Shown here: in pieces, positions 53,077-62,487 of the stretch | How the letters are laid out: each line of letters starts with the position of its first letter | Position numbering within the stretch: position 1 is the first letter of the stretch | Assembly: GCF_003573545.1 (NCBI RefSeq) | Contig: NZ_QWET01000005.1 | Span: 248,001 to 312,000, forward strand | DNA: 64,000 nt | Reading direction: 5' to 3' | Source: Mariniphaga sediminis | Lineage (GTDB): Bacteria > Bacteroidota > Bacteroidia > Bacteroidales > Prolixibacteraceae | Made by a program: the position numbers and the translations under genes | Notes under the pieces: model-generated | What the model was told of the DNA's origin: nothing | Databases searched by the model: none | What the model saw: only the letters and a program-made list of their open reading frames with translations

Positions 53077-55020
53077 CTATTTGAAATTATGAATTCTGTT
53101 CAACGCATAAAAAACCCCGGCTACATTCCATGCCTGCGAAAGGGCTCCTTTCCCTTTGTGCGGGGGGTCTCCGTTGTACACTTCAGAGAGAGTTCCCACA
53201 CAATGCTCTGTCATGGTTTCTTCAAACGTATCAAGTAGTTGCCCGACAAAAGGCAATCCTCCTCTTCCGTGAATGTCGAGGTAGGCTTCCACAAAAAATT
53301 GTATCAGCCAGGGCCAGGCTGCTCCCTGGTGTATGGCAGCCTCCCGCTGGGCTGGGTCTCCTTCAACCACCCCTTTGTAACGCAGGTGGTCGGGCGACAA
53401 AGTGCGCAATCCGCGCCGGATGAGTAGTTTCTGTTTGGCGGCGCTTAAAACCAGTTTTTTTTGTTCTTTTGAAAGGGGTGAATGCTTTAGTGCTGCAGCA
53501 ATTACCATATTAGGACGGACTGCCCAATCAGCCACTCCGTCTTTTACAACATCAGCAAGATATTCTCTTTCTTCGCTCCAGAAGGTGCGTAAAAAAGCAT
53601 TTCCGACTTGTTGCGGTATGTTTTTCCATCTTTGAATAAACGCTTTATCTCCCGAAAGCCGCGACATTTCCAGTGCAAATACGATGGCATTGTACCAGAG
53701 GGCGTTGATTTCCACAGCTAACCCCGCACGCTGCACAACCGGCTTTCCTTCTACGTAAGAATTCATCCAGGTGAGCGCAGTATTTTCTTTTTCAGCAAAA
53801 ACTAAATTGTCCTCGGTAGTTTGTATTGCTCCGGTATTTGATTTCCGGTAAGCTTCAAGGATTTCTTTTACCGTGGTGTAGTAATTCAGCCAGACTCCCC
53901 GCGGAGAACGCTGTGTGCCGGCATATTGCTGTACGGCCCAAATAAACCACAGTGGCGCATCGGCAGAATGATATACCGGGCTGGTGCTGTGAATATTATC
54001 CGGGAGGAGGCCGTTACGGAAGTGTTTCTTGTAAGTCCCCAGTACTTCTGAAAACAAGGTATTTTTGTTGGTTGCCAGAGCCAGACCGGGCAATGCAATC
54101 AATGACTGTCTTGAAATGCTGTCGTACCAGGGAAAGCCGGCAATAATATCCGTTCCGCTTTTTTTCTGAAAGATGAATTGCCCGCAGGCATTTTTCAGGG
54201 AACTCATAAAGGTGAAATGCCGGATGCGTTTGTTTTGTTCTTTGGTAAATCGTTGTTTTAATGCCAGGGGAGATACTTCCCCGGTACCTGCGGCAAATAT
54301 TATGGTTTCGCCCGGGTTCATCACCAATTCGAAATAACCCGGAACAAACAAGTCTTCCAGGTATTCATATCCCCGGTTTAGTTCTTTTAAATATTCAAGG
54401 TTATAATACCAGTCGGGTACCGGCACAAATTCATTTTTTTTGCTGAATTGCATAAAAAGATCCGGGTAACCGTCGTAAAGCCGCGTGCTGATGCCATTGG
54501 TTGCCGCCTTGAATTTAGTATTTACGAACAGGTTTGCCTTACTCAGACTGTGGATGTTTCTGAATGCCAGAAAAGGTTTAAAACGAAGGGTTGTTGGTGT
54601 CGGCGAGTTTTCAAGTGTGTAACGAATAAGTACCTGTTCCTTCTTTTCACTGAGCACCCTTTCCATAGTAAGGTAAACGTTACCGATGCTGTATGTAATT
54701 TTGGGAATATGCCTGAACTCAATATTTTGAATGTATTTGTGCCCTTTGGGTTCGTAAACTCCTCCCCGGTAACGATGAATACCCAGTTTGAACTCTTCTT
54801 CTCCCTGAACGACTGACACATCGAGCGACGAGAGCAGTACATGCTTTTCTCCACCGAAATTGCCAATCGGGCATACCAGCAAGCCGTGATATTTCCGGGT
54901 GTTGCAGCCGTTCAGTGTTGTGCTGATGTAAGAGCCTGCCCGGTTTGACCTTAAAATCTCCCTGTGGAGTGAGTATTCCAGGTTAATTAAATGTTCCTTG
55001 TCAAATTTGAGGTAGCTCAT
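53077..55020 (-). CDS. Glycogen debranching enzyme (amylo-alpha-1,6-glucosidase type)
   Basis: A 647-aa cytoplasmic enzyme. The N-terminal glycogen-debranching domain (about 15-235, RSNRAGSYISTTLNGCNTRK split over its motif, RKYHGLLV) is followed by a (alpha/alpha)6 catalytic domain (about 290-640) with SADAPLWFIWAVQQY, then ALWYNA and HQGAAWPWLIQFF. These belong to the AGL/GH133 type that hydrolyses alpha-1,6-linked glucose at branch points. It lies between the GSCFA and GT4 genes with 10-bp gaps on each side, clearly in one operon. Confidence 0.92.
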   Translation of the reverse strand: MSYLKFDKEHLINLEYSLHREILRSNRAGSYISTTLNGCNTRKYHGLLVCPIGNFGGEKHVLLSSLDVSVVQGEEEFKLGIHRYRGGVYEPKGHKYIQNIEFRHIPKITYSIGNVYLTMERVLSEKKEQVLIRYTLENSPTPTTLRFKPFLAFRNIHSLSKANLFVNTKFKAATNGISTRLYDGYPDLFMQFSKKNEFVPVPDWYYNLEYLKELNRGYEYLEDLFVPGYFELVMNPGETIIFAAGTGEVSPLALKQRFTKEQNKRIRHFTFMSSLKNACGQFIFQKKSGTDIIAGFPWYDSISRQSLIALPGLALATNKNTLFSEVLGTYKKHFRNGLLPDNIHSTSPVYHSADAPLWFIWAVQQYAGTQRSPRGVWLNYYTTVKEILEAYRKSNTGAIQTTEDNLVFAEKENTALTWMNSYVEGKPVVQRAGLAVEINALWYNAIVFALEMSRLSGDKAFIQRWKNIPQQVGNAFLRTFWSEEREYLADVVKDGVADWAVRPNMVIAAALKHSPLSKEQKKLVLSAAKQKLLIRRGLRTLSPDHLRYKGVVEGDPAQREAAIHQGAAWPWLIQFFVEAYLDIHGRGGLPFVGQLLDTFEETMTEHCVGTLSEVYNGDPPHKGKGALSQAWNVAGVFYALNRIHNFK

Positions 55021-55030
55021 TGTATGATTT

Positions 55031-56050
55031 TTAATCTCTTATATGTTTCTCTATCTCTGCGATCTGCTTTTGCAGGTGCCGTTTTTCAACTGCCAGGGTA
55101 AGATACTGAAATTTTTCCTCAAGCCTCTCTGTCTTTTGTAAACTTTGTCTTAAGAAATGCAGGTGCTCTTTTGTAAATTTATTGAATGGCCGGTGGCTTG
55201 TTGCCGCCATTATTTTTTGTACTTCTTTTGAAATTTTTAGGCTCTCTTCTTCTATGAATGCGGTTTGAAATACATTCCAAATATGGTTTATCCCCGAACC
55301 GGAAAGGTGAATCATGTCTTCTTCATAAAAACGGTAGTCGCGCAGTTCATCCATCACAATTTCGTATGCCGGGAAGTAGTTACAGAATTCATCTCCAAAA
55401 TCGCGAACCAACTGGTCGATGGCGAGAATAAGCGTGGCCTTGCTTCGCTGGTTTTCTATGGCGCCGTCTTTCCAGTGGCGGATAGGACTTACCGTAAAGA
55501 TTACTTTCACCCGGGGATTGACTTCCCGGATTTCGGAAAGCAATTGACGATACTTTTCCACGATTTCGCCTGGGGTAAGCCGGAAACGCCGGAATTCTTT
55601 TGCCGGAATTTTATGGCAGTTTGAAACTGTTTGCCCGGTAAGTTTGTATTCGTAAACCCATGCGGTGCCAAAGGTGAGAAAAAGGAAGCCTGCATTTCTT
55701 AGCAGGGCTGCCGATGATTCAATTCGGCTGTTAATGGTTTGGAGTGCGCTCCCTGAATCGGGTGAAGAAAAGCGGCTGTGGTGAAAAAAGCTGTGCCACA
55801 GTCCGTCATGCCGGATTAAATCATTTTCGGTAAACTTCTTTTTTTGCAAAAGAAAACGTAACCCGTTCGCTACCGATACCGGATTGTACAAAATGCCAAA
55901 TGGGTTAATGTCCACAGGGTATTTCAGTCCCGCCATTTTCCCTCCCACGTTTTCAGTAAAGCAGGAACCCGTAAAAAGGCAGGGAGTTTTGTAATCTGTT
56001 TTCCATTCAAATGAAGGTATTTGTACTTTAGTAAAAAACGTTGAACCCAT
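55031..56050 (-). CDS. GSCFA-domain protein inside the glycogen operon
   Basis: A 339-aa cytoplasmic protein opening with the family motif GSCFTENVGGKM (about residues 28-39), followed by PFGILYNPVSVANGL and FLTFGTAWVYEY, and HLSGSGINHIW near residue 250, where the family has its conserved Ser/His/Asp-type positions. GSCFA (PF08885) belongs to the SGNH hydrolase clan, whose members are usually esterases or acyltransferases. No function is established for this group. The start is 1 bp after the stop of the branching enzyme, and the debranching enzyme gene follows 10 bp later, so it is firmly part of the glycogen operon. It might acylate, deacylate or otherwise modify the glucan (inference). 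Confidence 0.87.
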   Translation of the reverse strand: MGSTFFTKVQIPSFEWKTDYKTPCLFTGSCFTENVGGKMAGLKYPVDINPFGILYNPVSVANGLRFLLQKKKFTENDLIRHDGLWHSFFHHSRFSSPDSGSALQTINSRIESSAALLRNAGFLFLTFGTAWVYEYKLTGQTVSNCHKIPAKEFRRFRLTPGEIVEKYRQLLSEIREVNPRVKVIFTVSPIRHWKDGAIENQRSKATLILAIDQLVRDFGDEFCNYFPAYEIVMDELRDYRFYEEDMIHLSGSGINHIWNVFQTAFIEEESLKISKEVQKIMAATSHRPFNKFTKEHLHFLRQSLQKTERLEEKFQYLTLAVEKRHLQKQIAEIEKHIRD

Positions 56051-56051
56051 T

Positions 56052-58070
56052 TTATTTCACTTTTGGAAAGTCGATTTTTTTGAAAACCAGGGCCGTTCGG
56101 GCCGGAAGGTAAAGTTTCAGGAAATGCTGACTGGTTAATCCGCTGCTGGGCAAGGTGTAGTATGGAATGTCTTCATCCACATGGTCGTGCCCGCCAAACC
56201 GGCCGGAGTCGGTATTTAAAACAACCTGGTATTTCCCGGGCCCCAGGGGAATACCGTAGTCCGTAAATGATTGTGTGGGATTAAAGTTGAAAACAAACAG
56301 GAACAGCCCCCGGTGATAAGCAAGTACTTTGTCGGGTTTGTTTCCCATCACCAAATCGACTGACGGGATGGTGAGTAGTTTGTGTTCCCGCATGATCTGT
56401 ATCATTTCTCTGTCAAAATCATACAGCCAGTGGTATTTCAGATCGGAGTTTTCAGAAATACTCCAAATCCGCCGGCAATATTTATATGACCATCCATTTC
56501 CTTCGCGGGGGAAATCGATCCATTCGGGATGACCGAATTCATTCCCCATAAAATTGAGGTAAGCCCCACCGGCCGTGGTGGCAGTTATCAGTCTGATCAT
56601 TTTATGCAGGGCAATGCCACGATCTACAATTAGATTGGGTTGGTCTTTCCGCATGCTGAAGTACATCTCTTTATCGATAAGCCGGAAAATGATGGTTTTG
56701 TCGCCAACCAGCGCCTGGTCATGCGACTCAGCGTAACTCACCACCTTTTCATCAAGCCGTTTGGATGTAAGCTGATGAAAAATGTCTCCCACTTCCCAGT
56801 CGTTATCATCTTTTTCTTTTATGAGTTTAATCCAGTAATCCGGAACACCCATGGCCATGCGGTAGTCGAACCCAATTCCGCCATGTTCCAGCGGAACAGC
56901 CAATCCCGGCATCCCGCTCATGTCTTCGGCAATGGATATCGAGTGAACCTTAACCTGTTTCATCAGCTTGTTGGCCAGCGTCAGGAAAGTGGTGGCTTCC
57001 CCATCCACGTTTTCGTTAAAATAATCGTTGTAACTGGTAAATGCTTTTTCCAGTCCGTGATCGAAATAGAGCATGCTGGTTACACCGTCGAACCGGAATC
57101 CGTCGAACCGGTACTCTTCGAGCCAAAATTTAATGTTGGATAGCAGGAAATGCAGTACTTCATTTTTTCCATAATTGAAGCAGTAGGAGTCCCATGCCGG
57201 GTGTTCGCCTTTTCCTCCTTCATGAAAAAACTGGTAACGGGTGCCATCATATTTTCCAAGGCCTTCCACTTCGTTCTTCACCGCATGGGAATGCACAATA
57301 TCCATAATAACTGCCAGTCCCATACCATGTGCATCATCAATAAGGCGCTTCAAATCGTCGGGCGTTCCAAACCGCGACGAGGGAGCGAAAAAGCTGGAAA
57401 CATGATACCCGAAACTCCCGTAGTAGGGATGTTCCGGAATGGCCATCAGTTGCACGGTGTTATACCCATTGGCCTTGATGCGGGGCAGCATGTTTTTTCT
57501 AAACTCATCGTAGGTGTGTACTTGTTCCTCTTCGCCGGCCATGCCAATGTGTGCTTCGTAAATAAGGGGAGGTTCTGTTATACCGTTGAACTCGTTGTTT
57601 TTCCACGTATAAATTTTTTCGGGGCGCCAAACCTGTGCATTAAAAATATGGGTTTCCGGATCCTGCACAACATAGTTAGCCCAGGCGGGAATACGTTTTC
57701 CGTAGTCCAGCGCCCAGTGCATGGAAAGCGCGTAAAGATCGCCGTGATGCAACTCGTTTTCATCCAGATGGAGTTCCCAAACTCCGTTTCCGACAGGTTC
57801 AAAAGCATACTTTTTTTGTTCTTCCCAGTTATTGAATGTGCCTGTGAGGTAAATAAACGTAGCATGGGGCGCCCACTCGCGCATTACCCATCCTCCGGCA
57901 GTTTTATGTAATCCGAAATAAAGGTGTCCGCTGGCAAATTCGTAAAGAGAGCTGCTTCCGGCCAGTTCCTTTTCCTTTTTAAGAGCTGCTTCTATCCTGT
58001 TTAAAATTACGTTGGAATAGGGCTGAAGCCATATATCGTCCTGAATCAGTTTCGGTGTTTTTTTTACCAT
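56052..58070 (-). CDS. glgB: 1,4-alpha-glucan branching enzyme (GH13)
   Basis: A 672-aa enzyme that forms alpha-1,6 branches by transferring segments of alpha-1,4-glucan. The N-terminal CBM48/E-set domain (about 45-150, MREWAPHATFIYLTGTFNNW) precedes the GH13 barrel. Visible are VIMDIVHSHAVKN, FRFDGVTSM (nucleophile Asp), SIAEDMSGMPG (acid/base Glu) and SHDQALVGDK. A C-terminal beta domain ends the protein. It is first in the glycogen operon, divergent from the histidine kinase gene with an 88-bp shared upstream region. Confidence 0.95.
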   Translation of the reverse strand: MVKKTPKLIQDDIWLQPYSNVILNRIEAALKKEKELAGSSSLYEFASGHLYFGLHKTAGGWVMREWAPHATFIYLTGTFNNWEEQKKYAFEPVGNGVWELHLDENELHHGDLYALSMHWALDYGKRIPAWANYVVQDPETHIFNAQVWRPEKIYTWKNNEFNGITEPPLIYEAHIGMAGEEEQVHTYDEFRKNMLPRIKANGYNTVQLMAIPEHPYYGSFGYHVSSFFAPSSRFGTPDDLKRLIDDAHGMGLAVIMDIVHSHAVKNEVEGLGKYDGTRYQFFHEGGKGEHPAWDSYCFNYGKNEVLHFLLSNIKFWLEEYRFDGFRFDGVTSMLYFDHGLEKAFTSYNDYFNENVDGEATTFLTLANKLMKQVKVHSISIAEDMSGMPGLAVPLEHGGIGFDYRMAMGVPDYWIKLIKEKDDNDWEVGDIFHQLTSKRLDEKVVSYAESHDQALVGDKTIIFRLIDKEMYFSMRKDQPNLIVDRGIALHKMIRLITATTAGGAYLNFMGNEFGHPEWIDFPREGNGWSYKYCRRIWSISENSDLKYHWLYDFDREMIQIMREHKLLTIPSVDLVMGNKPDKVLAYHRGLFLFVFNFNPTQSFTDYGIPLGPGKYQVVLNTDSGRFGGHDHVDEDIPYYTLPSSGLTSQHFLKLYLPARTALVFKKIDFPKVK

Positions 58071-58135
58071 ATTCTTTTTTCATAAAGATAGAGAAACAGG
58101 GAGGAAAGTTCAATGGATTTCGCAGGAAAAAATTG

Positions 58136-58143
58136 TAGTTTTG
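58136..58143 (+). promoter_or_regulatory. Candidate -7 box (TAGTTTTG) before the histidine kinase
   Basis: It matches TAnnTTTG and ends 15 bp before the ATG at 58159. No consensus -33 box is seen. It argues against the in-frame TTG at 58141, which lies inside the box. Confidence 0.4.
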
Positions 58144-58158
58144 TTCAAAAACCATAAG

Positions 58159-59109
58159 ATGCTGCTAAAAGTTGCCTTGCTGCTTTCCATGCTGATCCAG
58201 TTGGGGGCTGCCATTATTGCGGTAAGTCTCATTCGCCGGACACGCTATAATGTTTCATGGATTCTGATTTCTTCCGGATTTGTTTTAATGGCTGCCCGAC
58301 GGTTATTTGAGTTTTCAACCTTGTTTTGGGAAACGCAGCTGGTGTCGAAAGAAGATGTCAACAGTTGGATTGGGGTTTTTATTTCATTGTTGCTTTTTTT
58401 TGGGTTAATATTTATTCGCCAGATTTTTAATTGGCAGGATCGGGTTGAGCAAATCAGAAAAGAAGGAGAGATGCAAACACTTTCGGCTGTTATTCAGGCT
58501 GAAGAAAAAGCACGGCAGGTTTTTGCCCGCGACCTTCACGACGGGCTTGGTCCCCTTTTATCGTCCATTAAGATGACAGTTAGCGCGGTGGATTTGACGA
58601 AACTGGATCAGACCAACAAAAAAATTATTGAACGTTCATGTACAGCAACCGATGAGGTGATTGCCACGCTTAAAGAAATATCCAATAACCTCAGTCCGCA
58701 CCTGCTGAAAAACTACGGATTAACGAAGGCTCTGGAAACATTTGCAGGCCGGTTGTTTGAAAATAGTTTCATTCGTTTTGAAATGGAATCGGACATTGGG
58801 GAGAAACGTTATTACTATGATTTGGAAATCAGTCTTTACCGGGTAATTTCCGAATTGATGAACAACAGTCTGAAACATGCCAAACCGCAGTGTGTGAAGC
58901 TTAAGATGAGCGAGGAAAGGAATTTACTCCGCGTGGAATACAGGGATGATGGTTGTGGTTTTGATCAGAAAAAGCAGACAGAGAAAGGTACTAGTGGAAT
59001 GGGGCTGGAGAATATTCGTTCGCGGATTAAGTCACTCAATGGTTGGCTTTATATCCATACAAAACCGGAAGATGGAGTAGTTGTAACGATTCATATTCCG
59101 TTAAGATGA
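58159..59109 (+). CDS. Membrane-bound sensor histidine kinase (HisKA_3 type)
   Basis: A 316-aa two-component kinase starting at the ATG at 58159. Two or three N-terminal membrane helices (about 5-95) form the sensor; there is no large periplasmic domain. The dimerisation domain has the phospho-acceptor His127 in ARDLHDGLGPLLSSIKM. The ATPase domain shows the N box (ELMNNSLKHAKP) and G box (GTSGMGLENIRSRI). This is the NarL/DegS-like class that pairs with LuxR-type regulators. The response regulator gene overlaps its stop by 4 bp (ATGA). The signal is unknown; position next to glgB suggests control of glycogen genes. Confidence 0.93.
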   Translation: MLLKVALLLSMLIQLGAAIIAVSLIRRTRYNVSWILISSGFVLMAARRLFEFSTLFWETQLVSKEDVNSWIGVFISLLLFFGLIFIRQIFNWQDRVEQIRKEGEMQTLSAVIQAEEKARQVFARDLHDGLGPLLSSIKMTVSAVDLTKLDQTNKKIIERSCTATDEVIATLKEISNNLSPHLLKNYGLTKALETFAGRLFENSFIRFEMESDIGEKRYYYDLEISLYRVISELMNNSLKHAKPQCVKLKMSEERNLLRVEYRDDGCGFDQKKQTEKGTSGMGLENIRSRIKSLNGWLYIHTKPEDGVVVTIHIPLR

Positions 59110-59747
59110 GGAAATTAAAAATATGTCTTGTGGACGATCATTCCCTGTTTAGGGAAGGGCTGCACTTTTTGTTGTCAAATCTCGATTTTATTGATGAAAT
59201 ATATGAGGCCGAAAACGGGGAGCAGTTTATTTCGACCCTGAAACAGCAGCCCGTGGATATTGTTTTGCTCGATATTGAAATGCCTTTGATGAACGGAATA
59301 GATGCTGCCAAACAGGCCCTGAAAATGTGGCCGGATATTAAAATAATTGCCCTGTCAATGTATTCGGATGAAAACTATTATTCAAGTATGATTGATGCCG
59401 GAGCATACGGCTTTTTATTGAAGAATTCCAACTTTTCCGAAGTAAGGAAAGCCATTCTCGACGTTTGGGAAGGGAAGAATTATTTTTCAACGGAGATTAT
59501 GCAATCCATTCTTTTGCGGCTTAACCGGAAAACACAGGGGGAACCTTTTGACGATTTGACGGAGCGGGAGATTGAAATTCTTTATCACATCTGCAAAGGA
59601 TTATCGAATGCCGAAATTGCCGATATCCTTTCAATCAGCAAACGTACTGTTGATAAACATCGCGAAAATTTACTGCAAAAGACGCAGTCGAAAAATACAG
59701 CCAACCTGGTTATTTTTGCCATAAAGCACGGTTATTTCAGTATTTGA
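59106..59747 (+). CDS. LuxR/NarL-family response regulator
   Basis: A 213-aa transcription factor starting at the ATG at 59106, which overlaps the kinase stop codon. The receiver domain (about 3-120) has the acidic pocket VDDHS and the phosphorylation site Asp56 in LLDIEMPLMNG. The C-terminal LuxR helix-turn-helix (about 148-210) shows LTEREIEILYHICKGLSNAEIA and SISKRTVDKHRENL. It probably dimerises on phosphorylation by the upstream kinase. It converges with the PBP1A gene; an imperfect hairpin near 59769-59794 followed by a T-rich stretch may end its transcript. Confidence 0.94.
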   Translation: MRKLKICLVDDHSLFREGLHFLLSNLDFIDEIYEAENGEQFISTLKQQPVDIVLLDIEMPLMNGIDAAKQALKMWPDIKIIALSMYSDENYYSSMIDAGAYGFLLKNSNFSEVRKAILDVWEGKNYFSTEIMQSILLRLNRKTQGEPFDDLTEREIEILYHICKGLSNAEIADILSISKRTVDKHRENLLQKTQSKNTANLVIFAIKHGYFSI

Positions 59748-59804
59748 GCATGTTGGGAGTTCAAAAAGCAGGAGCGGAGTTTATGGCTTCTGCACGTTGG
59801 GTTT

Positions 59805-62195
59805 TTACCTTTTTTTCTTTTTGAAGATCCCTTTAATTGACTTCCACAAGCCTTTTTTCTCTTCAGCCTCTTCCGGCTTTTGAATTTCCCGCAGCTTTTC
59901 TTCTTTGGTTTTTCCGGTAAACAAGCGATCAATAAAGTTCTCTTTCCTTTCCATTTCCAGCATTCGCTTGTAAGGGGCAATATCCAAATCGGCCAGTAAT
60001 TGTTGGTCTAATTCAGGGAATTGCGCCCGTCGCATTTCCTTGTATCGTGGGTCGTTGTAAAGCTTATGGAAAAACTTACCCACAACGGGCAAGGCCATAA
60101 ATGAACCCTGACCATAGGTAATGGTACGAAAATGGATGCCGGGATCCTCGGCCCCTACCCAACATCCTGTTACAAGCCTGGGGGTAAGGCCCACAAACCA
60201 GCCATCGGATTGATTTTGAGTGGTACCCGTTTTTCCGGCAAAGTCACCGGGGATTTTATAAACCGTGCGGATTTTGGTCCCGGTTCCTTCATTTATGGCT
60301 GTCTCCATCATATGCCTTATGATACGGCAGTTTACTGGGTTTAAATTAGTTGGCCGGGAGTTTGGCCGTTCAAACTCTTCAAGTAATTCGCCTTCGCCGG
60401 TGGAAATGGAATTCAGGTAAAAGGGTTCTACCCGGGTACCACTGTTTATTAAAGTGGCATAGGAAAAAAGAAGATCTTTCAGACTTATAGACGCCACCCC
60501 CAGGGCGAGTGAAGGAACTTTGGGAAGATCGGTTTTCAGTCCCAGTTCCCTTACCGTCGGAATGACATTTTCGATTCCCGTTTGCATTAAAACATCCACA
60601 GCAACCGTGTTGACTGACTGGGAGAGGGCCCCTTCCATGGAATAAAATCCTTCGTGGTTGTAATCTGAATTGGAGGGCGACCAGTTATCGTATTTTTCGT
60701 AAATCTTTTGTTCTGCCGGATAATAGTCGTAAGGGCTCAGTCCGTTTTCCAATGCCGAGAGGTAAACAAACGGTTTGAAAGTAGAACCTACCTGTCGCTG
60801 TGAAAGTACATGGTCGTATTTATAAAAGCGAAAGTCGATACCACCCACCCAGGCTTTTAAATCGCCGGTGGCAGGATCCAACGCCAAAAAACCGGAATTC
60901 AAAAAGCGAAGGTAATGTTTTACCGAATCGAGTGGAGTGGTTTCCACCTGTTCGAGTCCGTTCCAGGTAAACAGTTGGGCTGTTATTTTTTTGTTGAAAG
61001 CCTCTTCTATTTCTTCCTGCGAAATTCCGGCGGCATGCATGTTTTTGTAGCGGTCGGTGCGTTTTATGGCCCGCAGCAATATGTTGTTGTCTTTCCTCCA
61101 CGGATCGGCATTTTCCCAGTGCCTGTCAAAAACTCCCTGTAGGTTTTTTAAATGTTCCGAAACCGCTTGGGTGGCATAAGACTGAAAGTCGGCATTGAGG
61201 GTTGTTTCGATACGCAGCCCGTCGGTATAAAGATTCCAGGGATCCCCGTTTTCTTTTGTGTTATTGGCGCACCATTCCAGCAACTCCGGTTTCAGCATTT
61301 CCAGGAAGTAGGGCGCGGGCCCTTCGTTAAACGAAATTTTTGTGTACCGGAGTCCCAGTGGTTTTTCTTTCAACGTTTGGCCTTCTTGCTCTGTCAGGTA
61401 GCCGTTGGTTACCATCAATGAAATAACAATGTTACGTCGCTCCGTTGACCGTTCGGGGTAAAGGCGTGGGTTGTAAGCATTGTTGGCTTTTAACATTCCT
61501 ACCAGCACGGCTGCCTGATCAACAGAAAGATCCCCGGGTTTTTTGCCGAAATACCGTTCTGATGCCACTTCAATTCCAAAAATATTCTCTCCGAAAGGAA
61601 CGGTATTCAAATAGAGTGTCAGAATTTCTTCTTTTGTATAGATCCGCTCCAGCCGGTAAGCGATAATGGCTTCCCGTAGTTTGTTCACCGGCAGGGAAAG
61701 GATGCCTACATCATTTCGCGGGAAAAGATTTTTGGCAATCTGCTGACTAAGCGTACTTCCGCCCCCGGCACTTCGATCCCCTAACAAAATGGTTTTTACC
61801 AATACGCGCAGCAGCGCAATTTCGTCAATGCCCCGGTGTTCGTAAAACCGGGCATCCTCCGTTGCAATTAAAGCATGGATGACGTTGGGGGAAATCTCGT
61901 TGAACCTGACGTTGCTGCGGTTTTCGATGTAATAGCGGCCCAGCAATTTGCCGTCTTCCGAAAATACCTCGGAGGCCTGTGGGTTTTTTATTTCATAAAG
62001 CTGGGCGGTGGTAGGAACATGCCCGGTAAATCCGAAGTAAACAGCCATAAAAAAGAGTGAGAACAGGATAAGTCCGGCTAAAAAAAACTGTAGCAAAAGA
62101 ATAAAAATGCGCCTGCGTGTGCTTCGCGGCTGTTTCTTTTTTTTGCCCGGTTTCCTTTTTGGTGTGCTTTTCTTTTTTACGGTACGATTTGACAT
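59805..62195 (-). CDS. Class A penicillin-binding protein (PBP1A type)
   Basis: A 796-aa bifunctional peptidoglycan synthase. A basic, Lys/Arg-rich cytoplasmic N-terminus (1-28) precedes one membrane anchor (about 29-52). The GT51 glycosyltransferase domain (about 70-250) has the catalytic Glu113 in ATEDARFYEHRG. The transpeptidase domain carries SxxK (Ser471, Lys474 in GSTFKPF), SQSVN and KTGTTQNQSDGW. The C-terminus ends in a charged Lys-rich tail. It polymerises and cross-links glycan strands and is the target of beta-lactams. It is a stand-alone minus-strand gene, convergent with the response regulator. Confidence 0.94.
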   Translation of the reverse strand: MSNRTVKKKSTPKRKPGKKKKQPRSTRRRIFILLLQFFLAGLILFSLFFMAVYFGFTGHVPTTAQLYEIKNPQASEVFSEDGKLLGRYYIENRSNVRFNEISPNVIHALIATEDARFYEHRGIDEIALLRVLVKTILLGDRSAGGGSTLSQQIAKNLFPRNDVGILSLPVNKLREAIIAYRLERIYTKEEILTLYLNTVPFGENIFGIEVASERYFGKKPGDLSVDQAAVLVGMLKANNAYNPRLYPERSTERRNIVISLMVTNGYLTEQEGQTLKEKPLGLRYTKISFNEGPAPYFLEMLKPELLEWCANNTKENGDPWNLYTDGLRIETTLNADFQSYATQAVSEHLKNLQGVFDRHWENADPWRKDNNILLRAIKRTDRYKNMHAAGISQEEIEEAFNKKITAQLFTWNGLEQVETTPLDSVKHYLRFLNSGFLALDPATGDLKAWVGGIDFRFYKYDHVLSQRQVGSTFKPFVYLSALENGLSPYDYYPAEQKIYEKYDNWSPSNSDYNHEGFYSMEGALSQSVNTVAVDVLMQTGIENVIPTVRELGLKTDLPKVPSLALGVASISLKDLLFSYATLINSGTRVEPFYLNSISTGEGELLEEFERPNSRPTNLNPVNCRIIRHMMETAINEGTGTKIRTVYKIPGDFAGKTGTTQNQSDGWFVGLTPRLVTGCWVGAEDPGIHFRTITYGQGSFMALPVVGKFFHKLYNDPRYKEMRRAQFPELDQQLLADLDIAPYKRMLEMERKENFIDRLFTGKTKEEKLREIQKPEEAEEKKGLWKSIKGIFKKKKR

Positions 62196-62487
62196 TCAAT
62201 ATTGTTTATTGCAAAAATATATTTTATAAACGAAAGAGAGGGGATAAATTATTTTTCCCTGCTATTTTCTATTTTTCAATTCATTTTCTGTAGTATTTTC
62301 TTTTATGGCTTCGGAGTAAAAGTACCGGAAAGCTTTTTGTTCCTCCGGTTGATCTGTTATAATTCAGTTATAAAGGTTAAAAAAAATCTTGTTCTAAAAT
62401 GGGTGAAGTTTAAAAAAATCACTGATTCGGGTATTTCTTTAATCTTTTTGGCGAGAAATCCGTTCTTTTGAAAGAATAAACCTTTTT
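62196..62487. promoter_or_regulatory. 292-bp divergent intergenic region (PBP1A / PLP enzyme)
   Basis: It is very AT-rich. A TATTTTTG box (62219-62212, minus strand), just before the PBP1A ATG, matches TAnnTTTG. A frame of 89 codons from a TTG at 62202 on the plus strand is open here, but its start lies in the PBP1A leader and the product is a low-complexity hydrophobic string, so I do not call it. Confidence 0.4.

Noticed and set aside
57150-57911. 253-codon open frame on the plus strand
   Set aside because: It is entirely antisense to the branching enzyme glgB, whose domains and catalytic motifs are certain. Long antisense frames are expected in such genes.
62202-62471. 89-codon open frame in the PBP1A/PLP-enzyme gap
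   Set aside because: TTG start inside the PBP1A leader, AT-driven hydrophobic low-complexity product, and no family resemblance.
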